A model generated the notes under the pieces. That model was given only the letters and a program-made list of their open reading frames with translations, was not told the DNA's origin and did no database searches. Positions 41,880 to 53,022 of a stretch of DNA of 64,000 nt are shown here, piece after piece. This stretch comes from Vigna angularis. Taxonomy: Eukaryota > Streptophyta > Magnoliopsida > Fabales > Fabaceae. How positions within the stretch are numbered: position 1 is the first letter of the stretch; every line of letters starts with the position of its first letter. Location: positions 1,293,675 through 1,357,674 of the forward strand of contig NC_068977.1 of assembly GCF_016808095.1 (NCBI RefSeq), in the 5' to 3' direction. The translations under genes and the position numbers were made by a program.

Positions 41880-43778
41880 TGTAAGGGCCTGAAAATTTAT
41901 AAGATGGCCTTGGGCCTTATGTGGGGCAGTCAGGCCCATCAGACTAAGACCAACTTGACCTTAGGAGGGACTCTTCAGAACCCATTTTTTTTCCTGAACT
42001 TCATTTCTCCTTCTCTCTAAAACTCTCATGCCCTAAACTCTCTCTGTCTTCTCTCTAGATTTCTAGCTCAAAGAACCGTAGGAATTTGATCTTTGTGTTG
42101 CCCAAGCATCCACGACGTAGAGAGCTCCATTTCTACCGAACGTTTTCTTCATTCCGACTGGTAAGTCGTTTTCCCTTCTCCTCCACTGTTTTTGGAACCT
42201 AGGGCATGCCACTTTACTGGTGGCATGCGGTTGGTAGCTTGCCCTTTTGTGTTCTCTGTCCATCCCAGTTCTAAGAGCGGTTTCCATCACATTTTGGTAG
42301 GTGCAGGGCACTGCCTAGGTTCTTGCTGTGAGGCACTGTTAGAGCACTCTAGTTGGCTATACTACTCAACTTCCAAGTAAGGGGAGCTAGTTATGTTTTG
42401 TTTGAACTATATGATGTGCATGCTTGATAATTTATAATTATCTACTGTTGAGTATATTTTGTGGTGAGCATGTTGATTTGTATCTGCTGGATGTGTGGAA
42501 ATTGTGTATGGTGTGCTGAACATTGTTTGACTTGGATGAGGTTGTTGGCTGTACTGGATTTCTGGATTGGGATAAGGACTCTGGGAAACAGTTAAAATTT
42601 ATAGTGAATGGGTATATGTACTGTTTTAGTTACTGTGAGGGAAGTGGAGTATTGAAATTGGGCAATTAGGGTCTAGAGTACCATAGGACAATTTGGGTGG
42701 TTTAGACAAATTAACTGTGGTTTGTTGAGAGTACTTGTTGGTAGGATAGAGGAACCTTAAAAACCTAAGTTGGCACATCCCTGATCATAGAGCAGCCCTG
42801 GCCTGGTCCAGTCAGTTGTCACTAGTCATATGTGCTGGCGTCGAAGGTGAGTTTGATGCGTTCAGACATTGGGTTCTTCTCCGGTGACCAATTGGGCAGT
42901 TGGGTTAGTTTAGATGAGTCAATGGGACTGGTGAGGGGTCAGAGAACTGAGTAAAGTCTTTAGCAAATGGTTGAAATGAGATTGGGTCCATAAGTTGCAG
43001 GAATTGATATTTTAAAAGGTAAAACTGGATTTAATCACTTCAAAAAGATGTTAGGAAGGGTTAGAATCAGTTAGACATGTTTAATTCAATATATACTTCG
43101 AGTTGGGGGTGTTAGAAGTTCACTAAAATGATTAGAATGAGTTTGGAGTGGTAGAGTTGTGCAAATTTGCAGAATTTCATTCTACAGATTCGCAGAGCGA
43201 AGCCTTTCGCTCAGCGAGTCACCCTGGCGAGGTGCTCTCTGTCAGGGCATTCGCATAGCGACTCTGTGCGTGATGCGAATTATAACAGAGGGTTGCTCTC
43301 TGTTTGATAAGTCGCGTAGCGAATGTAGTCGCTTTGTGACTGTTGCTAGCCTGGAAAATTAGTCAAATTAATTCGAATAGCGAATTAGGGACGCTATGCG
43401 AGGGTTTAGGGACTGATAATGTGTATTCGAATTTTAGTTTAGCATAACGCACAAACATGGTGCCCTATGCGAATTTTAGTTGTCCTCTTGTCAGGAAAAT
43501 TCGTCCAGCGCATCAAGGGTGGTGCGCTATGCGAATTTTAGCTGAAAAACACTCCCCTCGTCAGGAAAATTCGCTCAGCGTACCAAGGGTGGTGCGCTAT
43601 GCGAATTTTAGCTTGAAGTGTTGAATACTCTAAACTGTTTAAGTTTAAAATTCTGTCTTCATATTTGGATGACTGTAATTCCGTACTTAATTGCAAGTCA
43701 TACTCTAGCTGTTCTCTTTATTTGGATGTTGACGCCTATATTATATGATTGTGGTTATTATATATTTGGGATGTCACA
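41880..43778. mobile_element. Solo LTR (LTR3), 1,899 bp
   Basis: It begins TGTAAGGGCCTG and ends GGGATGTCACA, with a perfect 5-bp target-site duplication, CCTAA, at 41875-41879 and 43779-43783. It lacks any internal region. The first 500 bp align in order with LTR1: GAACCCATT, CTTCTCTCTAGA, GTAGGAATTTGATC, CTACCGAACGTTTTCTTCATT and GTAAGGGGAGCTAG. Donor-like GTAAGT (42161) and GTAAGG (42377) words follow. The 3' third carries TTCGC/GCGAA repeats rather than GCGTTCG. It is shorter than LTR1 and LTR2 and has no (AT)n run. Confidence 0.85.
43140..43625. repeat. CTATGCGAATTTTAG repeat cluster inside LTR3
   Basis: Variants of TTCGC..AGCG and GCGCTATGCGAATTTTAG recur through the block. The last part is a clear 70-bp tandem pair starting TCAGGAAAATTCG at 43491 and 43561, each containing AAGGGTGGTGCGCTATGCG. 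As in LTR1 and LTR2 the words are CpG-rich, but the motif is different. Confidence 0.8.
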
Positions 43779-44369
43779 CCTAACCAAGTAAAATAATCAT
43801 AAAAAAGTAAATTTTTATATTTATATAAAAATGAAATATAGTTTAAAATATTACGATTAGCTACAAATTTAATTGGTGAATTTATTATATTTTATTTGCC
43901 AAAGCCATCCAAATGCATGGAGAATCTTCCAATTTGTATTATTTCTACTTGAACAGAAAGAACTGATTATATTAATTGATTATATAACATAATTGAGTAT
44001 AATTTATATTTTGTAACAATTACTAACAGTTTATTATATTTATAATGGGTTAAATATGTTTTTCGTCCCTTAAGTATCACACGTTTTTTGTTTTAGTCCC
44101 TACTCAAAACTTTGATGGTTTTTAGGCCTTATAGTTTTGAAACTCTGAGTTTTAGTCCTTCAAATTGAACGGTGTTAAGTTTTAGTAGAGGTGGCAAACG
44201 ACGTTGCCACGCGAAATACCAGCTGCCCTCTTCTCTTTCTGCCACGTTCTTGATTGAAATCAAATTAACAATTAGGGTTCTTAATTGGGCAATTAGGGTT
44301 CTTAATTGGGGCAAAGTTAATTATGGTTCTTAATTGAGGCAAAGTAAATTTTTTCAATTGGAGAAAATT

Positions 44370-44770
44370 TCACGAGCACCGGAACGACCACCACAAGGAA
44401 ACCTCGTTTCATCAAACGCCACATTTGAGCTGGGCTTCTTTTCTCCTGGCGAAAAAAGTGGAGGGAAATATATGGGGATTTGGTATCACGACTTGAAACA
44501 ACAAACAGTGGTGTGAGTTGCCAACAGAGAAGATCCTGTTGCCGATTCCAGTGGAGTTTTTCGAATTGCGGAGGATGGAAATCTGGTGGTAGAAGATGCA
44601 TTCAAAAGTCGCTGGTCTTATGAACTTGGCCACGTCCTCAAACAGAACACTGCAGCTCCTAGATTCGGGGAATCTAGTACTAATACAAGATGACTCTGAA
44701 ACGACACACCTGTGGCAAAGCTTTCAAATCCCAACGGACACTTTCTCTTCTTCTTCTAATTTCCTTTTCA
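44370..44770 (+). pseudogene. Captured G-type (S-locus) lectin receptor-kinase fragment
   Basis: The translated fragment reads LVSSNATFELGFFSPG, KYMGIWYHDLKQQTVV, VANREDPVAD, EDGNLVVEDAF, LLDSGNLVL and LWQSFQIPTDTF, the B-lectin domain of G-type lectin S-receptor-like kinases. The Trp normally before VANRE is a stop codon (TGA, about 44515), and a frameshift near 44595-44600 separates GNLVVEDAFKSRW from the SGNLVL part. Sequence after PTDTF does not continue the domain. There is no kinase region. It lies wholly between the MULE terminal repeats, so it is a captured, broken fragment rather than a resident gene. Confidence 0.88.
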
Positions 44771-44779
44771 ACTTGTTGT

Positions 44780-44935
44780 TCTTCAGATGTTGGGAAAATG
44801 ATATTGAAAAGAACACCAACTCCAACCTTCAGTGTACCCAAGTTCTTTGCCCCCAGCTGCAGCCACGAAGAAGAACCCAACTTCTTCAAATCTCATTTAT
44901 AAAAGATGACGAAGTGCTCTTGACTTAATCTCAGT
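44780..44935 (+). other. Second coding-like segment inside the Pack-MULE
   Basis: After an acceptor-like CTTGTTGTTCTTCAG, an open frame from the ATG at about 44799 reads MILKRTPTPTFSVPKFFAP and then SCSHEEEPNFFKSHL before a stop near 44900. It does not belong to the lectin domain, so the MULE may have joined pieces of two genes. I could not identify its source. Confidence 0.35.
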
Positions 44936-45529
44936 TCAACACTTAAACATCCAACGTGGTAGAGAGTGAACAAAGCAAATCAGTGATCACGTGGCATCGC
45001 CGTTTGCCACATCCACTAAAACTTAACACCGTCCAATTTTAAGGACTAATAGTCAGAGTTTCAAAACAATAAGGACTAAAAACCATCAAAGTTCTGAGTA
45101 GGGACTAAAAACAAAATCGTCTGATACTTAAGGGACTAAAAACATATTTAATCCATTTATAATTAGTAATAAAGGTGTCATTTTAATTATTATTCAGTGT
45201 ACATAGTTTGTTATTCGATCTCCATAAATATAATTTATTTTATTGTTTTTTATTTTGTAAGAAAACTATCTACAATAAATAATAATTATCGTTGAATGCT
45301 ATGTAATTACAATACTATACACTTACTAAAAATATATACTTTTATATCAATTTTTTTAATTTTCATATAAATTTTAGTAATTTTTTATTTTAATAATTGT
45401 TATAACATTTAATTTTGAAATACTTTTACTTTTATTTTCATTAGTTATAAAAGAAAATACTACACATAAATATTGTAACATCCTATTTTTTTAATATTTA
45501 AAGAAAACTTTGTATCAAAACGCATATAA

Positions 45530-45741
45530 AACTATTTACATTAAAACTGATTAATATTAAAATAATTGAATTTTATTATTTTTAAATTATTATTATTTTT
45601 AAAATATTATTTTTATAAATTTTTACAATTGATCAAGATACATAATGATTATTCAATAATCATTAATTATTAATTAATGAAAAATAAAGAGAAGAACTTA
45701 ATTTGCAGAAAAAACATTAATAATATGGCAATAAAAAATCA
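45530..45741 (+). repeat. Dispersed repeat, copy upstream of the PMEI gene
   Basis: It shares AAGAACTTAATTTGCAG, AAAAAACATTAATAAT and ATGATTATTCAATAAT, in the same order and spacing, with 48107-48312. The two form direct repeats bracketing the PMEI gene. TGTAACATCCTATTTTT about 55 bp upstream resembles an LTR end. Confidence 0.65.
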
Positions 45742-45897
45742 AATACATTTAATATATAGTTAATGTAAGTAATTTATTTATTTCTTAAATAAATAGATAA
45801 TTTCTCTCTCTATCAATATCTATTATATATTATGTATGGATCAAATTTTATTCCATTTCTGATCAACATAGTGAATTGTAGAAAAAAAAAGGCAACA

Positions 45898-46458
45898 ATG
45901 AAATTTACTTTGAATGTACTGATGATTTTCATCGTGTCTTTGTTTTTGTTTCAAAACTCAAATGGTTTTGATCTTATCTCTAAAAATTGCAAGGAGGCCT
46001 CAAAGAGAGACCCAGAAATAATTAAGTATGATTTCTGTGTTACATGCCTTGAAGAAGCTTCTTCTAAGTTACATCCACCACCCACCAACCTTGAAGATCT
46101 TGTGGACATTTTAATTACACTTTCCACGAACAATGCAACCAATGTGCTTTCCATTATTTCAGAGCTCTCGAAGGACAAAAGTTTGGATAAATCGACAATT
46201 ATGACCTTACAAGAATGTTCTCGTTTGTACCAGGCTAGCGTACTTATATTAGACATGATTCTAGCTTCTTTGAAGTCCAAGGTATTTGATGATGTTAGTT
46301 TCACTTTGGGTGAAATAGGTACTTCTTCTGAAGTCTGTAACGAAGATTTAAGTGCTAAGTGGAGAGGTGGAATATCTCCTTTATCAAAGGAATACCAAAT
46401 CTTCTTCCAACTCATTTGGATATCTCGTCTTTTTGTCAATATTATAACAAAAACTTAA
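45898..46458 (+). CDS. Pectinesterase/invertase inhibitor-like (PMEI domain) secreted protein
   Basis: An intronless frame of 186 residues. The start chosen is ATG at 45898 because it opens directly onto a signal peptide (residues 1-23, ending about SNG); the longer frame to 45832 adds a non-signal N-terminus. The mature part opens ISKNCKEASKRDPEII and CVTCLE, then has LQECSRLYQASV and SEVCNEDL, giving the conserved Cys pattern and helical layout of plant invertase and pectin-methylesterase inhibitors (Cys31, 47 or 50, and two later). Such proteins act in the cell wall or vacuole against invertase or PME; which one cannot be told. The C-terminus, from about 155, is hydrophobic and unlike the family. 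A MULE-type MITE starts 33 bp after the stop. Confidence 0.82.
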   Translation: MKFTLNVLMIFIVSLFLFQNSNGFDLISKNCKEASKRDPEIIKYDFCVTCLEEASSKLHPPPTNLEDLVDILITLSTNNATNVLSIISELSKDKSLDKSTIMTLQECSRLYQASVLILDMILASLKSKVFDDVSFTLGEIGTSSEVCNEDLSAKWRGGISPLSKEYQIFFQLIWISRLFVNIITKT

Positions 46459-46490
46459 AATGTCTTATTCAATAGTAGTATAATAATAAA

Positions 46491-46803
46491 GATTAAATAT
46501 GTATTTGGTCCTTTAACTTTCAGCGAAAATTGAAAATAGTCTATTTCAAAACTTTGACCTAATTTAGTCTACAAACATTAGAAATGTATGAATTTAGTTC
46601 TTTTAACTAAATATTGTTAAGTTTATTTGAAATTTAAAATGTGTTTCAAGATAGCATTTAAGTTTTTTATATTGTTTGACATATTTTTACTTTAATGTTA
46701 ACTAAACTTAACAAAATTTGATTAAAAAGACTAGATTGGTCAAATGTTTCAAACAAAAATTAATTCTAAATTTTACTGAAAGTGAGTAAAATCATATTTA
46801 ACC
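46491..46803. mobile_element. MULE-type MITE with GRTTAAATATG ends
   Basis: The left end is GATTAAATATGTATTTGGTCC with CTTTAACTTTCA. The right end, on the opposite strand, is GGTTAAATATGATTTTACTC with ACTTTCAGTAAAATTTA. These are diverged versions of the Pack-MULE ends at 44.05 kb. The interior is about 230 bp of non-coding AT-rich DNA. A clear 9-bp target duplication was not found because the flanks are TAA/AAT-rich. Confidence 0.55.
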
Positions 46804-48106
46804 TCAATAATAATACACTGAATAATAAAGCATGTTAATTTAATTTTAAGTTGGAATGATTATTGGGATTGAAATTATGCTTTGTGAAGTATTTCTTATG
46901 GCACAAAAGCATTGTGAACTATTAAAGTTCTTCTTTTTGTAATTTTACCCCCAAAATATTATTTTATTTGATTTTTTTTTGTGGTACTCTCAATTTAAGA
47001 CTGAGATAATTTATCTGGTAATCACAGTGATATTAATTCTAAAGTTTAAATTTTTTCTAATTAGTTCCTAAAAAAAATAAGTAAGTTTTGGTTTAGACGT
47101 TTTTTATATAAATTTTATTTTCCTTTTTGTGCCCCAAAATTGACAATTGTTACTTTTGTTAGGCTATACTAATTAATATTTGTTTGAAATGAAAAGTTAA
47201 GACTAAGTTTATTAAATATGTAAAATATAACTACGGCTCTTGAAATTTGTACAGTAAATATCATTCATTTGCATATTATTTAAAAAATAACTGTACATCT
47301 CACATGTTAACATATCAGTTTTTTTTATACATCAAATAGAATTAATTAATAATATTAAAATTATAATTAAATATACTTTTAATTTTTAATTTATTTTTAA
47401 AATAAATGTATATTTATTTTTTCATTGTACTTTATAAAAAGAATATAAAATATCCTACTTAACAAATAATATGTAAAATATTTTTCATGAGACAGACAAA
47501 ATTTTACACTAACTATAATATAACCTTGATATTTTTTGTAAAAGGTATTTTTGCACGACTTTAATAAAGTTTTTGGTAAAAAAACATGTACAAATTTAAT
47601 TTAAGAATGATGGGATGTACCTAGGACTAATACATCTACACAATTATCTTGTGAATGAATTTTGTGTTGACCTAATTTAGAATATAATTATCTTCCCGCA
47701 CCATATACATTTTAGCATACTACTATTTCACATTTATGGATATAATTAATAAATATTTAAATTATTTTCAAATTCAAAAATATATTTTGAATTATACATT
47801 GCAATGAAGAATATTATTCATTTATTTTAATCATAATAAAATTTTAAAAGTCAAATAATTCATAGTTACTTTATTTAATATTAATGACTAATTTGTCAAT
47901 TTAAATAATTTATTAATTATTTATTTCTGTCCAGTTCAATAACGTAGACAATTTGATATTATTTATTATTATTTTAATTTCATTTAGTTAATTTTTATAA
48001 AAAAATTTACTAAAAGAAATAAATATAATATTATCAAGTATTCAATATTTTAAAAAATGATAATTATATAAATTTTAAATTAAAACAATATAACTTATTG
48101 TTCGAA
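46804..48106. other. AT-rich intergenic DNA
   Basis: No gene, RNA or bounded repeat is visible. The sequence is extremely AT-rich with stops in every frame. Confidence 0.6.
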
Positions 48107-48312
48107 ATTATTTATACTAAAATCATTTAATATTAAAATAGTCTAATCTCATTATTTTTAAATCAATGTCACTCCTAAAATGTTAATTTTCTAGATTTTT
48201 ATAATTGACCAGAATACATCATGATTATTCAATAATTATTACTTAATAATTAATAAAAAATAAAGAAAAGAACTTAATTTGCAGAAAAAACATTAATAAT
48301 TTGATAATAAAA
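48107..48312 (+). repeat. Dispersed repeat, copy downstream of the PMEI gene
   Basis: The ordered words ATTTAATATTAAAATAG, ATGATTATTCAATAAT, AAGAACTTAATTTGCAG and AAAAAACATTAATAAT match 45530-45741 in direct orientation. An inverted partial copy lies at 29478-29600, so this is a dispersed family rather than only a local duplication. Confidence 0.65.
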
Positions 48313-48605
48313 TTTAGAATTCCACGCAGAGAACAGTTGCCAGAGTTAACTATCACAATTAATCGACCATGAAAAAAAAATACTAAAATCTCAAACTCCA
48401 AGAGAAATAATCATCCTGCAAGCAATCGAGTATAATTTCAATGCTAAATATCCACAAATGTACATCTACTGTGTATAAATATAAATAACAGTAAACAAAA
48501 TTGTATATAGCAAATAAGGAAAAATGATAATATAAGTAAAACTATAATGGCTATTACCCTGCTAATATGCTTCTGAAATGATTCTCTTTGCTAACACATG
48601 AATAA

Positions 48606-51600
48606 CTAGTTTATAGCCAAAGTATTTGCTGACATGTATGGTGAGATGCATCCCTGAACCTGAAAATAAGTCATTTTTTGTATAAGAAGAAACATACATT
48701 TCTTAATCATGAATTCCAGTCAGAAATAATAATAATTATTATCGTGTTAAATATCTGTTCGTCTATTAGCTGCCATCAGCAATAAAGAATAAACCTACTA
48801 ATATAAATAACTGAACACATTCTAGCAACTAGTAGAAAAGGCTGAGACAACAGAAAGAAAGCAGATTGAATGAACTTCAACATATTATCTTTCATTTCTG
48901 TAATATTATGTTAAGAAGAAAGAAAAAACATGTAAAACAATATCTTGCCTGCAACAAACAAGAGGGAATTTGAATATAACCCTGTAGCAAGAGGTTGACC
49001 TTTTCCAAGGAACTATGTGGCACAGGAGTAATGACATAGAGCACACCTTTTACTGTGTCAATGCCCCTCACAATCCCTGAAACATAAGAAATCAAGATGT
49101 GTTAAAAAATGAATTGCTTAGAATTATCAAAATGCATAACTACTCAACTAGAACAATAGCCTTTTTGATTTGTGACAGTCATATTCTTGTTTTATTCTCT
49201 CTCTTCAACATCTTTGGAAGCATGATAGCCTAGATAGGTAGAGATCTCTCCAGATATACTACAGTTTATGTCATTGCAAAGCTGAGACAGTGGTAAACTT
49301 CTCACAACCAATAGACAGATATACAAGATAAGCTAACTCACAAATGTACATTTAGTTCACAATACTTTTGTCTTACAAAATTTGAAATTGGTTAAGTTCA
49401 ATAATACCATTTCTTTCAAATAGCATTACCATTTTGTTTACGAGGCATTTGATGTTTTCAAGACTTGTAAAACATAGAATGGGCATTTTCAGGTAGTTTG
49501 CTTTACTATTGCAACCTTATATTAGCTTTTTAATCTAAAAATTCAATGCTGCAGAAGTATTTCAGTAAAAAATTATCCTCGGTTTCAGAACAGAACATAA
49601 TGAAACACTTCAAATTCAGGAAGTTAGTCAAATGACGTACCAAGGCCAAAACACCAAGGTAAATTTTCAGGTCCTTCAGAATCAACAGCTAAGCCAACAA
49701 TAGTAGCATTCAAACTGAAGAATATTTCAGAGCTTGGGACCTACAAAAATACCGGTAGATCATTAAAATTAAAAAAAAAATAAAAAATGGACCGAATGCA
49801 TCAAAAACCAAACTCATTAAGGGCAACTCATTCACAAGACTCCACTGTTGTGGTGCCTGTGAAGGTTTAGATATGCAACTTTAACTTCTAAATCATAAAG
49901 TAACAACCACACTGAGGTGTGGTATGATTCATAATCAGAACAGGTACCAAGCAAAACTTAAGCCAACCTCACAATGAAGATGCCTAATCTTTATGCTTGC
50001 AATGGGAACTTCATAAGGACAGTGAGAGGCCAAGGCATGTGCAAGTTCATTCATAGTAGAAATATTTGAATCACTAGAAAAGCACTGTCTGAAATAAGCC
50101 ATTATTCGTAAATCACGTAGGGGACGGGCATCCTTCTGAAAAAGTACCCTGGGGAACAAATAAGGATATTATATGTTACTTAAAGCATAAAAATGGTAAT
50201 TAAAAGACCAAACTAGCAGCTGCAATTGATAACAACTTTCAATCAGATTTGAACTTACGATCTATTTAATGAATCCTGACGAGCTGAATTTATCTCAATT
50301 AGGTTCATTGTTCCATCATGTTCTTCATCTAACCAGAATTCTCCAGCAGGTAGATTCTTATTTTCACTGGATGTGCTTATCTTAACTACATGTGTTGGAG
50401 AAATATAATTCAACATGTCCACTAATACATCATAACCAACACCTGAAATGCCAGAGAAACCATGGAACAAAGTACCATAATAGAGTACATATCACTACAA
50501 TTCTAGGAGAGAAATAGTTTCGAGTACAAATGCAGGATTAACAAGAATCAGACTAACAGCTGAAAAAAGTGAGCTTACCTTTCACCCAGCCAGGAGTATT
50601 CACAATAAGAGGCAACTTGATATTACAAGGATTTTCTCCTTTCACAGAGATGCCATACTCCTTTTGGTAATAATCATAAATGGCAAAGACATAACTTAAG
50701 TATGTTGATGGATCTCTTTTACAAGAAACGTCACCAAAGAAAAGACACCTGTTACACAAAAAATGACAGATAGCCAGCAAGTCCATCACATGTTTAATCA
50801 TGGAATACCCAAATTGGCTGACAAATACAGGGTTGAACACAGATCCAAGGCACAAAATATGTCATCCAACTCTGTTTACAAAAAATTTCACAACAATCAG
50901 AAATGACCCCAATCACAACCACTCCATTCCCTAAAAAGAGACAGAGAATAATGCCTAGGACCCTAGACTTTTACAGCTTCATATGAAAAAGGAACAACCA
51001 TGTACAGGACAAAATCATATGAAAAATGTCAATGTATAATATTTTTTCTATTTTTGTATGACAGAGAGATCTGTTGTCAAGATCGGTTCTACTTAATCCA
51101 GAAGCATGAAATACACATCGGTAGCAATCATCTTGACATAACTGACAATCGGAGAATACAACATGCCAAAACTTTACACACTCCAATTGACATGAATACT
51201 GAATAGATGTTAAATGCTGTCACAAATCAGCAGCCTTGTCAAATGTTTCAAAGATTCAAAGTAACATAACAAAAATTAAAAAAACAGTTTCAGCTCCCAA
51301 ATTATTGAGATGAGATAGCATCATACCTCTCTGGTGTTTTCAGGCATGGAACTGTCAAATCTAAAATAATTAAAAAAAAATGAATAATTTTGAAATAAAT
51401 TGTAAAATACTTTTTTTGCAAAAATTAAGATAGGGAATCACCAACCAACCTGGAGTTACTTTGTGAACAATGGTTAGTGATAGAAAAGCAGGAGTAAACT
51501 CAGGTTGGCCAACATCAGTATCCAGATAAGCTACTTTGGTGTATTTGTGCAAGAGGATATTTAGGAGATAGCGGGAAAAGGTCGTCTTCCCACAATTTTT

Positions 51601-51708
51601 GGCACCACATATAAAAACAATAGGAGGTGTTGAACTGCAAGAAATGGATTCTGCAGCCTCAGACCATTGTTCCGGAATGTATATGTCCTGTGAAGTAGAA
51701 GAATCCAT
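48606..51708 (-). CDS. NOL9: Polynucleotide 5'-hydroxyl-kinase NOL9 / Grc3 homologue
   Basis: Eight coding exons (51708-51450, 51360-51327, 50748-50579, 50442-50259, 50148-49968, 49740-49641, 49076-48949, 48659-48606) keep frame to 369 residues. Family members phosphorylate RNA 5'-hydroxyl ends during ITS2 removal in pre-rRNA processing, in the nucleolus. The P-loop GAKNCGKTTF (35-44) and the DTDVGQPEF block (63-71) are intact, followed by CLFFGDVS, YDYYQ and NTPGWVKG, typical of the CLP1/Grc3 kinase fold. The protein ends QIPSCLLQ|VQGCISPYMSANTLAIN. It is shorter than animal NOL9 but similar to plant versions. The last intron begins GC rather than GT (48948-48947, CAG|GCAAGA). The start ATG sits 10 nt after an acceptor, TTTTACAG, so the gene has an upstream non-coding exon, perhaps near 55.3 kb. 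Confidence 0.92.
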
Positions 51709-53022
51709 CTCTTTCTCTCTGTAAAATTGTAAGACAGCTTTTATTGATTAGGCAGTTTCTTTTTTGCCCGTGAGACATGCAAATTTCCAAATGGCACAAT
51801 CTCAAAACTAGTTTTAAAACCAACATTTCTCCTAAAAAAAATTTACAACACTTTCTTCTCCAAAATTAGTTTTAAAAGAAATACGAGTGAAATATGGCAT
51901 GAATTGATTTTTTTAGACAAGATTCAATCCCAAAAGTGGTTTTAAAATAACTTCACAAAATCGCCAACAAAACTAATTTTAAATCAAATTCACATTTCAA
52001 ACTCTCTGATATCAAAACAGATGCTCAATATGAAACTAAGAATCAGATGACTTGCAAAATATCTAGCTGTCCAGGTTAAAACTACATGGAATTAGGGCAT
52101 TTGGTAGAAGAAAAGGTTGTTCAAAGGAATTGTTTTTTCATATTTTTTATTCGATTCAACCAAAAATTAAATTAACAAGTCACTGCACATCCAACTAGAG
52201 ACCTTACAAGCATCGATACTTATTCCAAATCTTAACAAAAAATATAAAAAAGAAACCTATGAAACCAAAACGAACCTCTATTCAATATTCACAAAAGGGC
52301 TAAGCTAAGTGTTGACACATGGTGATTTATGAAACTGACTGCCAAGACAAATAAAAAAAACCAAGAAAGCTCTATGCAACAAGTCTTTCGGTAGTTGCAA
52401 GGCTAATCTAAATTCTTAGGGATGGGTAAAGTAAATTGTATTGCACTGAACTATAAAAATTTATAGTTAATTATAAACTAGTTCAAAAAAACTGCACTGA
52501 ACTAAACAATAGTTTAGAGTAACTGAACTGAACTATTTTTTAGTTCATCTATACTGCAGTACAGTTCAATTAACTAAAAACAATTTCACTGAAATGTAAA
52601 CCAACATATCTTAATGCAATGGGGAAGTTGTATTTAGGTGCTGCAACCTACATAAGAGCTTAGACAATTTCTGAAACTTCAGTAACACTTTATGTTCATA
52701 GACCGTGAAGGGACATTCAATCAAACTCTAAAGTTACCCAGGTTGTTGAAGAACTACCACCTAAAGTAAAAGTCAAAATACACCCATATGATCAGAAACC
52801 TAACTGGAAGGAAAAATAGCAACTAGCTAGAACAAGGCAAACTTCACTATACATTCTAATTAACTTTTCCATTTTATGTCAAGGATATAAGCTAACTACA
52901 GTATAGCTGAAGCTGCACTGGTTGAAACCTTCTCTGTTCAATTATCATCCCAATGCATATCTAATTCAAAAAGAAGAAAGTCCAACTTTCAGGGCAAGCT
53001 GTAGCTTCTTTAACATGTATTA
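51709..53022. other. Intron/upstream region of the NOL9 gene
   Basis: An acceptor-like TTTTACAG lies 10 nt before the NOL9 ATG, so the NOL9 5' UTR is spliced and this stretch is probably 5'-UTR intron. I see no coding exon. The sequence is less AT-rich than the intergenic deserts but stops are frequent. Confidence 0.4.

Larger units (their letters stand above)
44047..45154. mobile_element. Pack-MULE carrying receptor-kinase sequence
   Basis: A 1,108-bp non-autonomous Mutator-like element. Terminal inverted repeats of about 165 bp (44047-44212 and 44990-45154) start GGGTTAAATATG / GGATTAAATATG and share long words such as AACTTTGATGGTTTTTAG and GACGGTGTTAAGTTTTAGT (with small differences). 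A perfect 9-bp target-site duplication, ATTTATAAT, lies at 44038-44046 and 45155-45163. There is no transposase. The interior is gene-derived: a G-type lectin receptor-kinase fragment and a second unidentified coding-like piece. This matches the definition of a Pack-MULE. Confidence 0.9.
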
